From Xanthostigma xanthostigma (taxonomy: Eukaryota > Arthropoda > Insecta > Raphidioptera > Raphidiidae): a stretch of 64,000 bases of DNA. This document shows, in pieces, positions 42,473 through 53,465 of this stretch (positions are counted from its first letter, which is position 1; each line of letters opens with the position of its first letter). The notes under the pieces are model-generated. The model saw only the letters and a program-made list of their open reading frames with translations, searched no databases and was not told where the DNA came from. The stretch is taken from positions 73,010,948 to 73,074,947 of the forward strand of contig OY754464.1 in assembly GCA_963575645.1 (NCBI GenBank). Reading direction: 5' to 3'. The position numbers were made by a program, and so were the translations under genes.

Positions 42473-42675
42473 TGTTCAGAGACAATAAACATGCACTTTT
42501 GTTACCGTTCTATCACTGTGCGCGCACCGAATCTACCTGCAGAGCGAGATTGTAAATACGTCTCGTGTGAAGCGAGCACATTATAGCAATTAAAAAAACC
42601 AGGACTAAAAAACTAGTAGTGAAATTAAGTAAGGAACCTAGCGGCAAATCCAGCCTCGTGTGTAGCCGAATTAAC
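42473..42675 (+). mobile_element. GCTGCACACGAGGCT MITE, right half
   Basis: Continuation of 36938-37187 after the Gypsy element: TGTTCAGAGACAATAAACAT to the end CAGCCTCGTGTGTAGCCGAA. Internal CGTCTCGTGTGAAGCGAGCA repeats the terminal motif. Confidence 0.75.
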
Positions 42676-43095
42676 CCTCTTATATTACTAGTTTTCGTAA
42701 GAGGAAGAGAGACAGCATTACTGCATAACTCGATTCGTTATGCGCAAGCGTGCGACTGTAGTGGGGAATTGGGTGAGTGAATGCCCCATTCTCGAACATG
42801 CGCATAACATTTGAGATCTAAATGATGGCGACAGTATGTCTGCATCGTTGGGTCTTCATCCTTTTTCAGACCTCTACTAGCAATATAGGAGTATCAAGCG
42901 TATGATTTACTGTTTCTGAATAGAATGCACACTATGACGCCATGTCTGTTTGTAGGCGTTCGTCAACGTCGCCCACGTGACGAGATACGGTTTCCTGATT
43001 GGTTCTTTATCAAAACAAGCAGACAAACAATCACGAAAAATACATCTTGTGACCTTGCACGCGAGCCCGCAGTAACGTCATTTCCATCTTTGGAT
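42676..43095. repeat. Diverged MITE fragments
   Basis: 42690-42895 resembles 34010-34318 (CTCTTATATTACTAG and ACTAGCAATATAGGAG ends). 42905-43095 is an internal piece of the GCTGCACACGAGGCT MITE (AATGCACACTATGACGCCAT, CGCAGTAACGTCATTTCCA). Confidence 0.45.
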
Positions 43096-43892
43096 TTTCA
43101 ATTAATAATAATAATAATAATATATTTGTTCCCACAATTAATATCTTTACAAAACAAAAACAAATTATAAATCTTAAATTATGGAATTTTCCTCCCATAA
43201 TTTAACCCAGAAAAATATAATTAGTAATCTTTAAATGTTACTTTCGGAATTATTTAAATATCGCCTGAATATGTTTCATCGATGCAAAAAATATATAGTT
43301 GAAATTGACAGACGGACAGTCAAGACTTCGGTGTTAAAAATTAAAATGGCAGAAATTCTAGGCGTGAAACAAGATGAATCATAATGTGTTTGGTGTGATG
43401 GGCAGACAAGATATTTTGTCGGATGCGGTTTGGGTATATTTATTGTGAAAGTCTGCCGCGTCCGTTTAGTGTTTATTGTAAAGATTTATTATCGTTTAAT
43501 TTGACAGCTGAAATTAACGAGTTTTATACAAATTTGTGGTGATGAGGCTAAGTGGTTTAACTTCAAGCCCATCTCAACAAGGATTTTTTTGATCGCTACT
43601 TTTAGACGGAGAGCAGGCTACGGAGAAAATAGGTGACTCGGTGCAGAGCTGAAAATTTGCAGAATAATAGGAGATAGTACAAGTAAGTAGGGAAAATATT
43701 GCCAGAAGGCTAGGCGGAAGATAAAGAGCCACCAGAAGGCGCTAATGTTGCGAAAAATCAGTGCACTTCTGGCAAGTTCTATATTTATTCTGTAATTCAA
43801 AACTAGATTATATATTAGGTAGGTATATACCTAGGTATATTATACATTATATAGTTTATAAGGGCATAATGAATATTCAAACATGATATAAT
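43096..43892. other. No gene; short (AAT)n microsatellite
   Basis: ATAATAATAATAATAATA occurs near 43105-43123. The rest has short frames without domains. Confidence 0.45.
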
Positions 43893-44078
43893 AATTACAT
43901 TCGACAAATATTCAAAATTATTATTATTATGTCATTTTGATAGAAATAAAATTAATCGTCATATATTTTCATTAATAAAATTACGTTGTTATAACAACGT
44001 AATTTTATTAATTTATGTAATTTTATTTCTATCAAAATGGCATTAATAATTTTGAATATTAATTGTCGAATGTAATGT
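43893..44078. repeat. Near-perfect palindrome, arms about 85-90 bp
   Basis: TTACATTCGACAAATATTCA pairs with TGAATATTAATTGTCGAATG and CATTTTGATAGAAATAAAAT with its complement. The centre is GTTGTTATAACAAC, with almost no loop. Confidence 0.75.
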
Positions 44079-44079
44079 A

Positions 44080-44540
44080 ACTGGTTCGAATTGAAAAAAA
44101 TGTTTTTGTTGGATAGCCCATTTATCGAGGAAGGCTATAGGCTATATAATATTACGCTACGACCAATAGGAGCGGAGCATCAAAGAAAAATGTTGCAAAA
44201 TTGAATTGAATTGAATGACACATACTTGGCTCTATCAGGTGGCCGAAAATATAAGCAGTACTAACAGTACTAACCATTTATCGAGGAAGGCTATAGGCTA
44301 TATAATATTACGCTACGATCAATAGGAGCGGAGCATCAAAGGAAAATGTTGCAAAATTGAATTGAATTGAATGACACATACTTGGCTCTATCAGGTGGCC
44401 GAAAATATAAGCAGTAGGTACTAACAAAAGAATGACACATACTTGGCGCCATCAGGTGCCCGAAAATATGAGCAATACTAACAATAGAATGACACATACT
44501 TGGCGCCATCAGGTGGCCGAAAATATAAGCAGTACTCTTT
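44080..44540 (+). repeat. Chimeric tandem array: Helitron head joined to family-E units
   Basis: A 156-bp unit occurs twice (44119-44274 and 44275-44427). Each consists of a Helitron-head piece (ATTTATCGAGGAAGGCTATA, GGAGCGGAGCATCAAAG) followed by a family-E piece (GACACATACTTGGCTCTATC, AGGTGGCCGAAAATATAAGC). Two more copies of the family-E sub-unit alone (period about 54 bp) follow to 44540. The minus 75-codon frame here simply reads the repeats. Confidence 0.7.
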
Positions 44541-44745
44541 ACTTGCCAGTGACAACAGTGCAACGTATTACTTTTGTTTTCTTTATCTTTATGTAATATT
44601 CTACGTTTAAAGTGAATAAAATTGTAAATTCATTTTAAAGTGTATACCTATTTTGTGAATTTTCGGGTGAATAATAACAAATTATGGCAGGAAGAAGTTT
44701 TACTTCAGTCGTGTGGTCTAAAGCACACTCGTCTTTGTTTTCATT
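44528..44745 (+). repeat. Family-E repeat, copy E2
   Basis: TATTCTACGTTTAAAGTGAA through AATTATGGCAGGAAGAAG to TAAAGCACACTCGTC. Same terminus as E1 and E3. Confidence 0.6.
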
Positions 44746-45122
44746 TATATCTACGGATCCATTACAATAACTTCCTTGCAATGCATGTACTGGGAAGTGG
44801 GAAGTTAAAAAATCGACATATGTCACTTTGCCTTATCGGCTTAGAAACCATAATACATACAGGTGTGAACCGACCTGTTATTAAATAGCCAAAGTCTGGT
44901 ACCTAAATAATAGGTATAATATTATGTTGTTGATATTGCGCCATATTAAATGTATTTTCCAGAATTGAAGGTTCACTGACATTTCGATTGGAATTATTGA
45001 AAGAGAAAAATACCAAGAAAGAAGGAAAGTGATTATGATTCAACGTTTTTGTTATTAACAATAAACTATCATGCAAACAGGACCGGATGTGTAATATCAG
45101 AGCATTATGAATGAAATATACA
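44746..45122. other. No gene identified
   Basis: Frames at 44640-44888 and 44903-45154 lack domains and overlap repeats. Confidence 0.4.
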
Positions 45123-45203
45123 AAAAATTCCAGCCAATTGGGCGACGGGACCATAACAACTTCAGAAATGTTGATATTTGATTATAATAAAGAAAATAAA
45201 AAA
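45123..45203 (-). repeat. Family-B end fragment, copy B6
   Basis: AAAAATTCCAGCCAATTGGG, GACGGGACCAT and AATAAAGAAAATAAAA, then an abrupt switch to Helitron sequence. Confidence 0.6.
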
Positions 45204-45692
45204 ATGGTAGGTACCTATAGTTGTAACAGTTTTCAAATGAGCTATTAATTAGAGTTATTTAATTTTAATTAGTCGTAATAAAATTTAAAAAAATTGAAAT
45301 GTAAGCCTTAGAAGAAAGCAATGTAGAAAATAAAAAAAATAAAAATATATTCGCCGACGTGGGGCTTGAACCCGAGACCCTGGCATTAAGAGTCTTACAC
45401 TCTACCGACTGAGCTATCCGGGCTTGTGAACGTGACGCACTAATATTGCAATGTTTAGTTAAGGCATTTCACCTGATAATACATGTCGAACGGACTAATT
45501 CTGAGATACATCTTGCAACATTTTTCATTGATGTTCCGCTCCAATTGGTCGTAGCGTGATATTATATAGCCTATAGCCTTCCTCGAGAAATGGGCTATCC
45601 AACAAATTTTTTTTTCATTTCGAACCAGTAGTTTCTGAGATTAGCGCGTTCAACTAAACAAACAAACTCTTCAGCTTTATATATTAGTATAG
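45204..45692 (-). mobile_element. Helitron carrying tRNA-Lys relic, 3' truncated
   Basis: The 5' end is at the right (CTTTATATATTAGTATAGAT). The head (GAGATTAGCGCGTTCAACTA) is followed by the tRNA-like segment and the AT-rich spacer (TTTCAAATGAGCTATTAATT) also seen at 36140-36180. The CTAG hairpin end is missing: the sequence stops next to a family-B fragment. Confidence 0.75.
45352..45423 (-). pseudogene. tRNA-Lys(CTT)-derived pseudogene inside a Helitron
   Basis: The minus strand begins GCCCGGATAGCTCAGTCGGT, close to eukaryotic tRNA-Lys. The loop CTCTTAA gives anticodon CTT, and GGTTCAAGCC is the B box. D stem GCTC/GAGT is nearly intact, but the acceptor and anticodon stems carry several mismatches (TAAGA against TGCCA), so it is a relic. 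Orientation and place inside the Helitron match 27037-27112, which points to one ancestral capture. Confidence 0.75.
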
Positions 45693-46167
45693 ATAGAGGT
45701 ATCTATTCAATATTTATGCTTGGTTGCATAAAGCATTGTCAGAAAATCTGATTTTACCTTGACTGATTGTGACTTCATATATTTCTCCATAAGAAAAGCG
45801 CTGTAGAGTTTTTAATCAATTCCGTTCGAAAAATAATAATTGATCGATGGAAACGATATTTTTTTTTAAACTGATATGCTTGAATTTAACATAATTTTCA
45901 CTTCGAACATTTTTCTACGCATTTTTATTAAAGTATAGCTTGAAAAGTGATTTTTCCTCTATGACGATCAATCATTTATTTTTGTGTGAGCACAATATAA
46001 TGCTCTACCTTACAAGCAGTTTGACGACATTTGGCAATTTTTTTCATAAATATAAAATGTGAATAATAACAATAATGCGTTTAACGTCCGTTTCTCGACT
46101 TTATTTCATAATAAACGAAATTCTCACCATTATTTTTTATCTACCAGACTTCCCGTCATTTCCTACA
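45693..46167. other. No gene identified
   Basis: AT-rich. The frame 46075-46368 enters family A and is not a gene. Confidence 0.45.
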
Positions 46168-46754
46168 TTTTTTGACGTGATAACGTCTTATAAATTGATG
46201 AATCACCAATCATATAAATTGATGAAACACCGGCTGCATGCACGAAAAAGTGTAACGTTCCTAACGTTCCGCCTGACCCTGTGCGTGCTTTTCTCGAAAA
46301 CGGCCCTAACTATTTGGATGAAATTTACTGAAAAGGGATTTTGGGGGGCAAAAAATCGTTTTTGCTAGGTCTCATCTCTCGAAAAAATCGTTTTCATAGA
46401 AATTTTATCATTATAAAAATCAATTTTTTGACGTATGAAAATACTTAAATAATAAGTAGGTTTTGGAATTTTATATAAACAGAGAAACAATTGTTTTCAA
46501 AATATTATGACAATTAATCTTTGAGACTTAAAATAAATACGAAAGAAAGAAAGTTAAAAAAAAACAATTATTATTATAGATGGTGAGTATTTTAATACAT
46601 AAAATTAACCTAAATTTGAAGCGAAAGATGCAATATCATAGATTCGAATTATTATAATTATTATATGTAGAATTTAGGTTATGTATTACGGAATACGTTA
46701 TCACGTAAAACTATCGTCCGTAAACCGACTTTACAGACAACCAATTTTTTTTAA
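46168..46754 (-). mobile_element. Family-A transposon, copy A5 (second subfamily)
   Basis: Family-A ends in minus orientation. The interior differs from A1 but matches A7: CTCGAAAACGGCCCTAAC, GGGGCAAAAAATCG, ATTTTTTGACGTATGAAAAT. The minisatellite is short (AACGTTCCTAACGTTCCGCC). Confidence 0.7.
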
Positions 46755-46804
46755 ACTTCAACTTAATTAATAGCAATGGGCGAATGAAGGAATTTTTAGG
46801 AAAT

Positions 46805-47060
46805 CAGGATAAATGTTGAGCATAGGAGTTTGACAGGTAATCGGCCATGGCCTCGAATAAGCAACCATCTCGATATTTATCTGGAATTATTGATGGGAAA
46901 CCATGAAAAACCTCAACAAGATGGCCGGTACATGAATTACCGTTTCTCGGCGAGACGCAGTAGGAAAAGGTCCCAGCCACATCTGCCATTGTCGGGATTC
47001 GAACCCGGTACCTCCCGAATGCGAATCTAGTGCACAAGCAGTTCCGGAATGGCTTGTGAA
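46805..47060 (-). mobile_element. tRNA-headed SINE
   Basis: On the minus strand a tRNA-like head with a good B box (GGTTCGAATCCC, near 46994) is followed by a body with TTTTCATGGTTTCCCATC, GAGATGGTTGCTTATTCGAG and GCCATGGCCGATTACCTG. I recognise this body type from tRNA-derived insect SINEs. It ends near 46805. The frames at 46804-47102 on both strands are shadows of it. Depends on a LINE for movement. Confidence 0.65.
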
Positions 47061-47109
47061 GAGATAGGGGTTTTTTAGTGGGTGTAAATCCCACACTATC
47101 ACACTATTG

Positions 47110-47603
47110 GGTGATGTCTTTAAAAGATTTTTCCCCTATCGTAAAAAAAAGTGCACTCACCACTACGCTCGGCATAAAATGTGAATATATAATCACAATC
47201 TAAGGTTTTCACATCAGATTTCTTGACAATATTTCTTGCAATCGAGCATTAGTCTTTGGTTAGACTGTAGACAATGTCAATGCCATTCAAATGTCAGTCA
47301 GTTAAATGTCATTATTTCTGTACATGTTTTAGCTTCGTTTACATACATATAAATAAAATCAAAGGGCACAAGAAACAAGAAATAAAGAGAAATGCAAAAA
47401 GAAAACTGCGGAGATGAAGAAACCATAAATCATAATATGCATATGTTTTGTACTTGCATTAACATCATCTATTTAAATTTATGATCAAAGAATCCTCCAT
47501 TGATCTGAAGTTATAGTTATATGCCCGCAGCTATCTTTTGCACAATTGATAGATTTCTGTAGAAGTGTTATTTGTATCTTTGACTGATGCAAATTGCGTA
47601 CAG
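47110..47603. other. No gene identified
   Basis: AT-rich. Nothing recognised. Confidence 0.45.
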
Positions 47604-47934
47604 TCGTATCTAAAGAGTTTGTTTGTTTGGTTGAACGCGCTAATCTCAGGAACTACTGGTTCGAATTCAATTTTTCTTGTTGGATAGCCCATTTATCAAG
47701 GAAGGCTATAGGCTATATAATATCACGCTACGAACAATAGGAGCGGAGCATCAATGAAAAATGTTGCAAAATGTAATTCAAAATTTGTCCGACAAAATCT
47801 TTTGAACGGTAACTTCGATCATTATGAAATTTGAACACAACATTCATCTCGGTAAACTAAGATTCGTGTGCGTACTCATGTCCCCCCATCCATTCGTTCT
47901 TTTGTACCCGGGTGAAACCGGGCGGGACCGCTAG
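47604..47934 (+). mobile_element. Short non-autonomous Helitron, 5' end altered
   Basis: The head GTTGAACGCGCTAATCTCAG and the 3' hairpin plus GGACCGCTAG|T are intact. The first bases (TCGTATCTAAAGAG) have lost the standard CTATACTAATATATAAAG. Confidence 0.75.
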
Positions 47935-48159
47935 TCTACTTATAAAGAAACAATAAAAAAACCTGTAAGAATCCGTGCTCAGGCCGACATAACGATTATC
48001 CAAAATTCTATTCAGCCATATTGATTCCGCCATGTTGAATTTTCACTATGGCGACCCAAATAGCGTGCAACAATGGTTGAATTTACGTCGTTAGAACCAT
48101 TTTATATTTGGGACAGCCATTTTGGATTTGTTATTTTAAATTGTAGTATCAGTCAAAAG

Positions 48160-49369
48160 AAAAAAATTCCAGCCAATTGGGCGACGGGACCATTCCAACT
48201 TCAAAATGTTGACATTTGATATAGTATCTATAATAAAGAAAATAAAATTTCTGATATCGCGTAAGGTGACGTGGGTAATGGCTAGTATTCAATATGATAT
48301 TTGCTATTCGTTGCCATGGTTACCTATACATAATATGTTCCACGTCATGTAAAAATTAATCAAAGCATGCTTAACTAGTTTAATTCTGACTGATCCGCAA
48401 AACAAAAGAACAGCTGATTTTTTTTCATTTTCAAAATATTTCCGAGTCTATAAAGTTTAGAAAAAAATTGGTTGTCTGTAAAGTCGGTTTACGGACGATA
48501 GTTTTACGTGATAACGTATTCTGTAATACATAACCTAAACCTCCCAAAATTTGGTTTCAATCCGCTTATCCTTGGTGTCGGAATGATAAGAAATGTCAAA
48601 AGTGACGTTTGCAACTGTCAAAGTATTATGTTCTAATAATAATTAGTTATTCCAATACTTAACTTAGAAGGCGTTGCATTTCACAAAATACTAATGTCAA
48701 AAAATTGAATTAAACATTAGAAATGTAGCCGTTTTCATGTTGCATTTATACAGCTATTTTTTTATATAAATTTGTATAAAAAAACTGTTTAGGCAAATTC
48801 TGTTATACGAAATCTATGTAAAATGTTCTCCTCTTTCGTTTAAGACTGGTTTCAAACCGATCCGATTTAAATTGAGCGAGAAATTAGCAAAAAGCACGCA
48901 CAGGGTCAGGCGGAACGTTACGCGTTACGAACGTTAGGAACGTTACACTTTTTCGTGCACGCAGCCGGTGTTTTATCAATTTATAAGATTGGTGATTCAT
49001 CAATTTATAAGACGTTATCACGTCAAAAAAGTTTTTAACAAAACTTTCTTGAAAAAATAAATAGAATAATAAGCCGTTTTGAAACGTATACCATTATTAT
49101 GTTAAAACACCGTTACCTCTTCTGCACATGCGCTGATTTTTCCCAAAAACTTTTCATATTTGCATATCAAACATCCTCCCAAAATTTGGTTTCAATCAGT
49201 TCATCCGTTTGACCTGTATCGTGCTCACAGACTAACAGACGCACAGTTTTTCCAAAAATGTGTTTTTTGGATTCGGGGAACCTCAAAACGAAAAAATATT
49301 TTACAATTTTGAAAAGTGATTTCTGACTTAAGCTAGTAACATTCCCCACTTGTGGGTCGGAATGGTAAA
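48160..49369 (-). mobile_element. Family-B repeat, copy B3, interrupted by A6
   Basis: Left part 48160-48460 (AATTCCAGCCAATTGGGCGA to CTATAAAGTTTAG) and right part 49031-49369 (GTTTTTAACAAAACTTTC to CACTTGTGGGTCGGAATGG). Joined, they match B1 and B2 across the break. Confidence 0.8.
48461..49030 (+). mobile_element. Family-A transposon, copy A6, nested in B3
   Basis: Full ends (TTGGTTGTCTGTAAAGTCGG; GACGTTATCACGTCAAAAAA). The uninterrupted target in B1 and B2 (AGTTTAGAAAAAAATTTTTT, minus strand of B1) shows that insertion was at an A/T-run junction. About 75 bp of the A1 interior (around CATGTTAAGACAAGACATAC) is missing. Confidence 0.8.
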
Positions 49370-49499
49370 ATCTGGTGTCGTCATCTCTCGAAAATATCGA
49401 AGGGTTGCTTCAGCTCCATCCTATTCTCTTATCAAAATCTAGTTCTTTATGTTAATACGTTTTATTATCATTGCACAAGCCGTCTTGTATGCGTATCTG

Positions 49500-50782
49500 G
49501 CGTACACATATATAATGGAGTATTCAGTAGTAACTAGTAAGTAAGTAGTAAGTATAGAGTAGTAGGAGACATGGTGACCCACATCGGAATCAAACCGTCT
49601 GCCATGGCCGCTGGAAGCTAAACCGGCAGACGCTGCGACAACAGTCAGTATTGCGCCAACAGTCATCCGAGGGGCTCCACTCTTCAACAATACAACGCCC
49701 AACAATACATCGCTGTCGCTGCGGATTAACAGTTGACGTCCGTCAAGACAAGACAAAACAGCGTTGCTCTTACGACCAACAAAAACTTATCGAAAATAAC
49801 AGTGACAATTATCACCAGTGACTTTGAGGTTTTACCACAATCTCAAAAGCTCTGAGACTTTACGGCAATTTTTTGTAATCGTTGCGAGTCTTCGAAGCGC
49901 TGCAACAATTAACAGGCAGCAGCTTTAAAGCACTATTATCGTCGCTTCGACAATTGAGAAGCTCAGGAAGAATATGTAACAATTAAAACTTCGGTGAGAC
50001 TTCATACAAGTATTGTTGTTAAGGCAATGTAAAGATATCAATTGTTGTAAAGCGCTGCAATTGTTACACGATACTTAAAAGCTGCGCCGCAACAATAAAA
50101 TTTCACAAACGATTAATTCTTGCATTGTTGGTGTCATTGTGAATTATTGACAGCTTTTTTGAGTTATTTGTCCGGCATAAGTTGTGGTGGAAAACGGTAA
50201 TTGGTGAAACGTTTCGTTTGTTTTCGAACCGATTGATTGGCGTTTGTGAAGTGACACGAGACTTGAAATCGGCCAAGATCGGGTGTGAGTGACTTTGTGT
50301 GTGCATTTCTTTCTGTGGAGAGATGCATTATAACAGCTGATCGCGGAAGGTCGATACACGGATTCGCAAGGTAGAACCACCACACACGGGCGACGAACGA
50401 CCTCGCGATAATGTCTGCAGCCACTGCCGCTGCTGCTACGGGAAACGCGATCGTCCGATCCAGTGTGCTTTGACATTGATTGACGACAAACGGGATCGAT
50501 TTTTTTCGATCAGTTGACGGGTATTTTGTATAAAAAAATATTGTACGAGTGCGTCAATTACTTTATTTTTTAATTGTTGTAAACAGTTTACTGTTATATT
50601 TTGTGATTTTCCGACCATCGACCTGTTTTTGACACTGAACGCAAATTTTTTTTAATCAGTTGAAAAACCACTCAGCGTGTTTTTTTTTAATGTTGTTGAT
50701 GGAGTGATTTTGTGAATCGATTAAGCTTGATCTGATCTCGATTTGAATGTATTCGAATATACAGTTAAACTTTCGTGTAAGT
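49500..50782 (+). other. Candidate non-coding first exon / 5' gene region
   Basis: The longest stretch in the window that I could not tie to a repeat, and higher in GC and CpG than its surroundings. The plus strand ends at a strong donor-like GTAAGT (50777-50782). The first upstream ATG in good context is at 50411, in a small frame starting ATGTCTGCAGCCACTGCC and stopping at 50471-50473, which would be an upstream ORF or a chance frame. Promoter elements were not identified with confidence. The minus frames at 49439-49756 and 50103-50618 show no domain. This is inference from composition only. Confidence 0.3.
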
Positions 50783-51061
50783 AAAAATGGATTAATAAAA
50801 ATATCATAACGGGTCTTCTGCACTCTGTAATTTATTTTTCTAGCGAGTTTTTCAGATATTAATTAACACCTAGAGGTTTTGTCTTTACTGGTATTAGGTA
50901 CTTGAAAACGGTTAGATCGATTTTTAATTGTTCGGTACCAATTTTTTCCAGATCTATAAGCTTGGGTTACGTTAAAAATAGCACGTCAGTTTCAATTCAG
51001 GACTAAAATAAATGAGCAGTTTTGAAAATTTTGATATATTTTTTTATTGGCCGTTGAGTTG
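50783..51061. other. No gene identified
   Basis: AT-rich DNA downstream of the candidate splice donor, intron-like in composition. Confidence 0.4.
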
Positions 51062-51069
51062 ATTTAGAT
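51062..51069. repeat. Target-site duplication ATTTAGAT (left, 7/8)
   Basis: Matches GTTTAGAT at 51309-51316 with one change. Confidence 0.65.
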
Positions 51070-51308
51070 CAGACCTGGGCAAATGCAGCACAATTTTATC
51101 CGGCCCGCGAAGCATTTTTTAAATTTTAGAAAAATAGCAAGGGCCAGAACAGACGAAAAAAGGACCTAAGGAGCTATTTTTTTTTTGCTCTTCAAATGGG
51201 GAAATAGAATGTGAGGACCTTTTTTGTTTTGCTCTGCAAATTTTTGGCCCGCGGTCAAAATTTTCATCAGCTATGTGGCCCGGCTATCAAAAGATTTGCC
51301 CGCTCCTG
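51070..51308. mobile_element. hAT MITE of the GGCCCGCGG type, 239 bp
   Basis: Begins CAGACCTGGGCAAATGCAGC and ends GATTTGCCCGCTCCTG. Closest to 25565-25852, without the doubled internal segment. Confidence 0.8.
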
Positions 51309-52169
51309 GTTTAGATCGTCCTCCTGTGGGTACTGAAACGATTCAGAAGGAAGGGGGGGGTCGTTGAATAAAAATTAGGAGGCGACAGAAGCATGAAGAA
51401 ACAATTCTTGCTTCATTTGTTGTGAGAAATATTGTTAAATAGCTAATCGCGGAATGCTAGTACCGAATAATAAAATAGAGTCAAACATTAATAAATTCAG
51501 CGGGATGCTCTTTTTCGGTTCGTATTGTTGTATCATTTTTAATGTCGTTCGTATTTTTTATTTGATTTCAGTTTCTTGATTTTTTAATTGCCGCAAATAA
51601 TGTGAACGCAACTTTTGTTGATTTTAATAAATAATTTTATAATTTTTAAGCGTTAAGCCGTATTTTTTGCAACAATATTTTTCTTCACTGCAGTTATAAA
51701 AATAGATACTGCATAAAAATAAGCAAAACTACAGCATATTTCTATTTGTTCAATTAAAGAAGGAAGATTTCTAGAGGGCGTCGAATAATTTTTTATTTGA
51801 AGAGGGGGCGGTAGGCAAAATCAATCTGGAAATCTCTGGTTAGGATTATAAAAATAATTGCTAATTTTTAAATTAGATATTTTATTAATTCTCCGTTAGC
51901 TCAGTTTTTAGTAGAAATATAACTACGAATTTCACACATAATGAGCTGAATTAAATTTATTTAATATTCGCAAATACACATTTTAAATCCGAATAAACTC
52001 GGAACGGTGCCGACCCATTTTGTGAGTGTTTTTTTATCTAAAAAGTACGTTGTTTAAGAGTTTCATTTACCCCGTTAGGTGGTTCATGAACCTCACATCA
52101 ATCAATTTTATTTTAATCAGCAAAAAAATAAATTACAGACGGAAGTCTCCTTACAGTTTTATATATTTG
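51309..52169. other. No gene; repeat-like 51.32-51.43 kb
   Basis: 51320-51425 resembles 17330-17480. The remainder is AT-rich. A long G run is at 51353-51359. Confidence 0.4.
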
Positions 52170-52345
52170 TACAGTAGAATCTTTCTAATTCGGCCGCCAG
52201 TAGTTCCGGTTTGCGAGTAATCCTGCGTTCTAAATGCATATTTATTCTATAGACCTGTGTTTACGGAATTCCGGCGTCAGTAATTCAACCAGCATCTGCT
52301 GTAATCCGACGAATTTCTACTATTTTTTTACTTATCTGTGCAGTA
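52170..52345. repeat. Possible pogo-like MITE fragment
   Basis: ACAGTAGAATCTTTCTAATT, then CGGCCGCCAGTAGTTCC and AATCCGACGAATTTCTACT, recall the CAGTAG...AATCCGG motifs at 2250-2480. Related sequence may resume after 52877 (CAGTAATTCGATTATTATC), split by the next element. Confidence 0.35.
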
Positions 52346-52359
52346 AGAATTACCAGTAA

Positions 52360-52876
52360 AGGTGGCACTTCACATGGCTATTTGTGTTCGCTATTGGGTG
52401 TTTATTGTATTTGGCAAAATATAGGACGTTCAAGACAAACATGCAAATAGAGGCAAATACGACCATCCACATATGGCAGTCAAATAACAAACACACAAAC
52501 ATTTGGCATAGAACGCAAGGTTCAAAATTCCAGGAATTTTAGGACTATTTCATTGTCCCAATTCATTTATAGTAATTTTTCCAGTTCTCGCTCACAGCAC
52601 AAACACAAAAATACTACACGTCCGTACAGGTTCACGGCGCGTGCGCTTCAGAATATGTCCATTGTGTGGACGGTTTATTTGCGTATTTGCCTATTTGACT
52701 CCTTTGATGTGCCTCGAAAAACCGACAAGCGCACGGTAACGCGTATTTGGTGTTGGCCTTATTTGTCAAATAGGCAAATAAGACCACCACTTTGTCAAAT
52801 AAACTGTCCACACTTGGTAATTGTTTGCCAAATATGCCAAATACACAAATACAAATAGCCATGTGAAATGTCGGCA
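52360..52876. mobile_element. MITE with TTCACATGGCTATTTGT ends, 517 bp
   Basis: Left GGCACTTCACATGGCTATTT and right AAATAGCCATGTGAAATGTC are inverted repeats. Subterminal DNA repeats CAAATAGGCAAATA-like motifs. The frames at 52553-52858 and 52632-52916 are element sequence. No duplication identified. Confidence 0.65.
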
Positions 52877-53329
52877 TAATACATTTACGGTACTCCGTCT
52901 GTAATGCATTCAGCACATCCTGTAGTTCGGTTTACTTTAATTTCCTGAATCTTTCCAGTAATTCGATTATTATCTAGTTCGCCCGGAGGCTTGGAACCGG
53001 AGGCCCCGGATTTGTAAGATTTTATTGCCATGACAAACCAGAAATAATATATGTCATTCTTTCGTAATATTTAAAGCAGACGTTTTAAAACTAACAGTTT
53101 AAAAAAGTGAAGGCTACGGAAGGAAAGTGTTACTGAAAACGAAATACCTAACACGAATTGCAGGAAGTTTGTATTTACTACGTGAGAAGTGTTAAAGATG
53201 TGATGGTGAACACAAAGTGAATATTTTAAAAGGATATCAACAACCCTGCGTTCGTAATTCACGAATATTTTTTTCTAAGAAAACTTTATCAAAACGGTGA
53301 GTTCAATTTTTATCGTATTATGTTTATAA
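52877..53329. other. No gene identified
   Basis: Short frames without domains. Confidence 0.4.
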
Positions 53330-53465
53330 AAAAAACGAGTGTGCTTTAGACCACACGACTGAAGTAAAATTTCTTCCTGCCATAATTTGTTATTATTCAC
53401 CCGAAAATTCACAAAATATGAACTTTAACAATTTTATTCACTTTAAACGTAGAATATTTAATGTA
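53330..53465 (-). repeat. Family-E repeat, copy E3
   Basis: The minus strand shows TTCGGGTGAATAATAACAAA, TTATGGCAGGAAGAAA and AAAGCACACTCGT, ending at the same terminus as E1 and E2. Confidence 0.6.

Noticed and set aside
44119..44540. CRISPR-like array
   Set aside because: Repeats are contiguous tandem units without unique spacers, and the genome is eukaryotic.
44336..44563. Minus-strand frame with an internal peptide repeat (IFGHLMAPSMCHS)
   Set aside because: The peptide repeat only reflects the DNA tandem array of family-E units. Other family-E copies do not keep the frame.
46804..47102. Minus and plus frames of 66-96 codons
   Set aside because: They lie in a tRNA-headed SINE.
50103..50476. 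Overlapping minus frames (up to 110 codons) in the candidate exon region
   Set aside because: Several frames overlap on the same strand with no domain. GC-rich DNA has fewer stops by chance.
52553..52916. 101- and 94-codon frames on opposite strands
   Set aside because: Both lie inside a MITE with inverted ends and mirror each other because its subterminal motifs are inverted.
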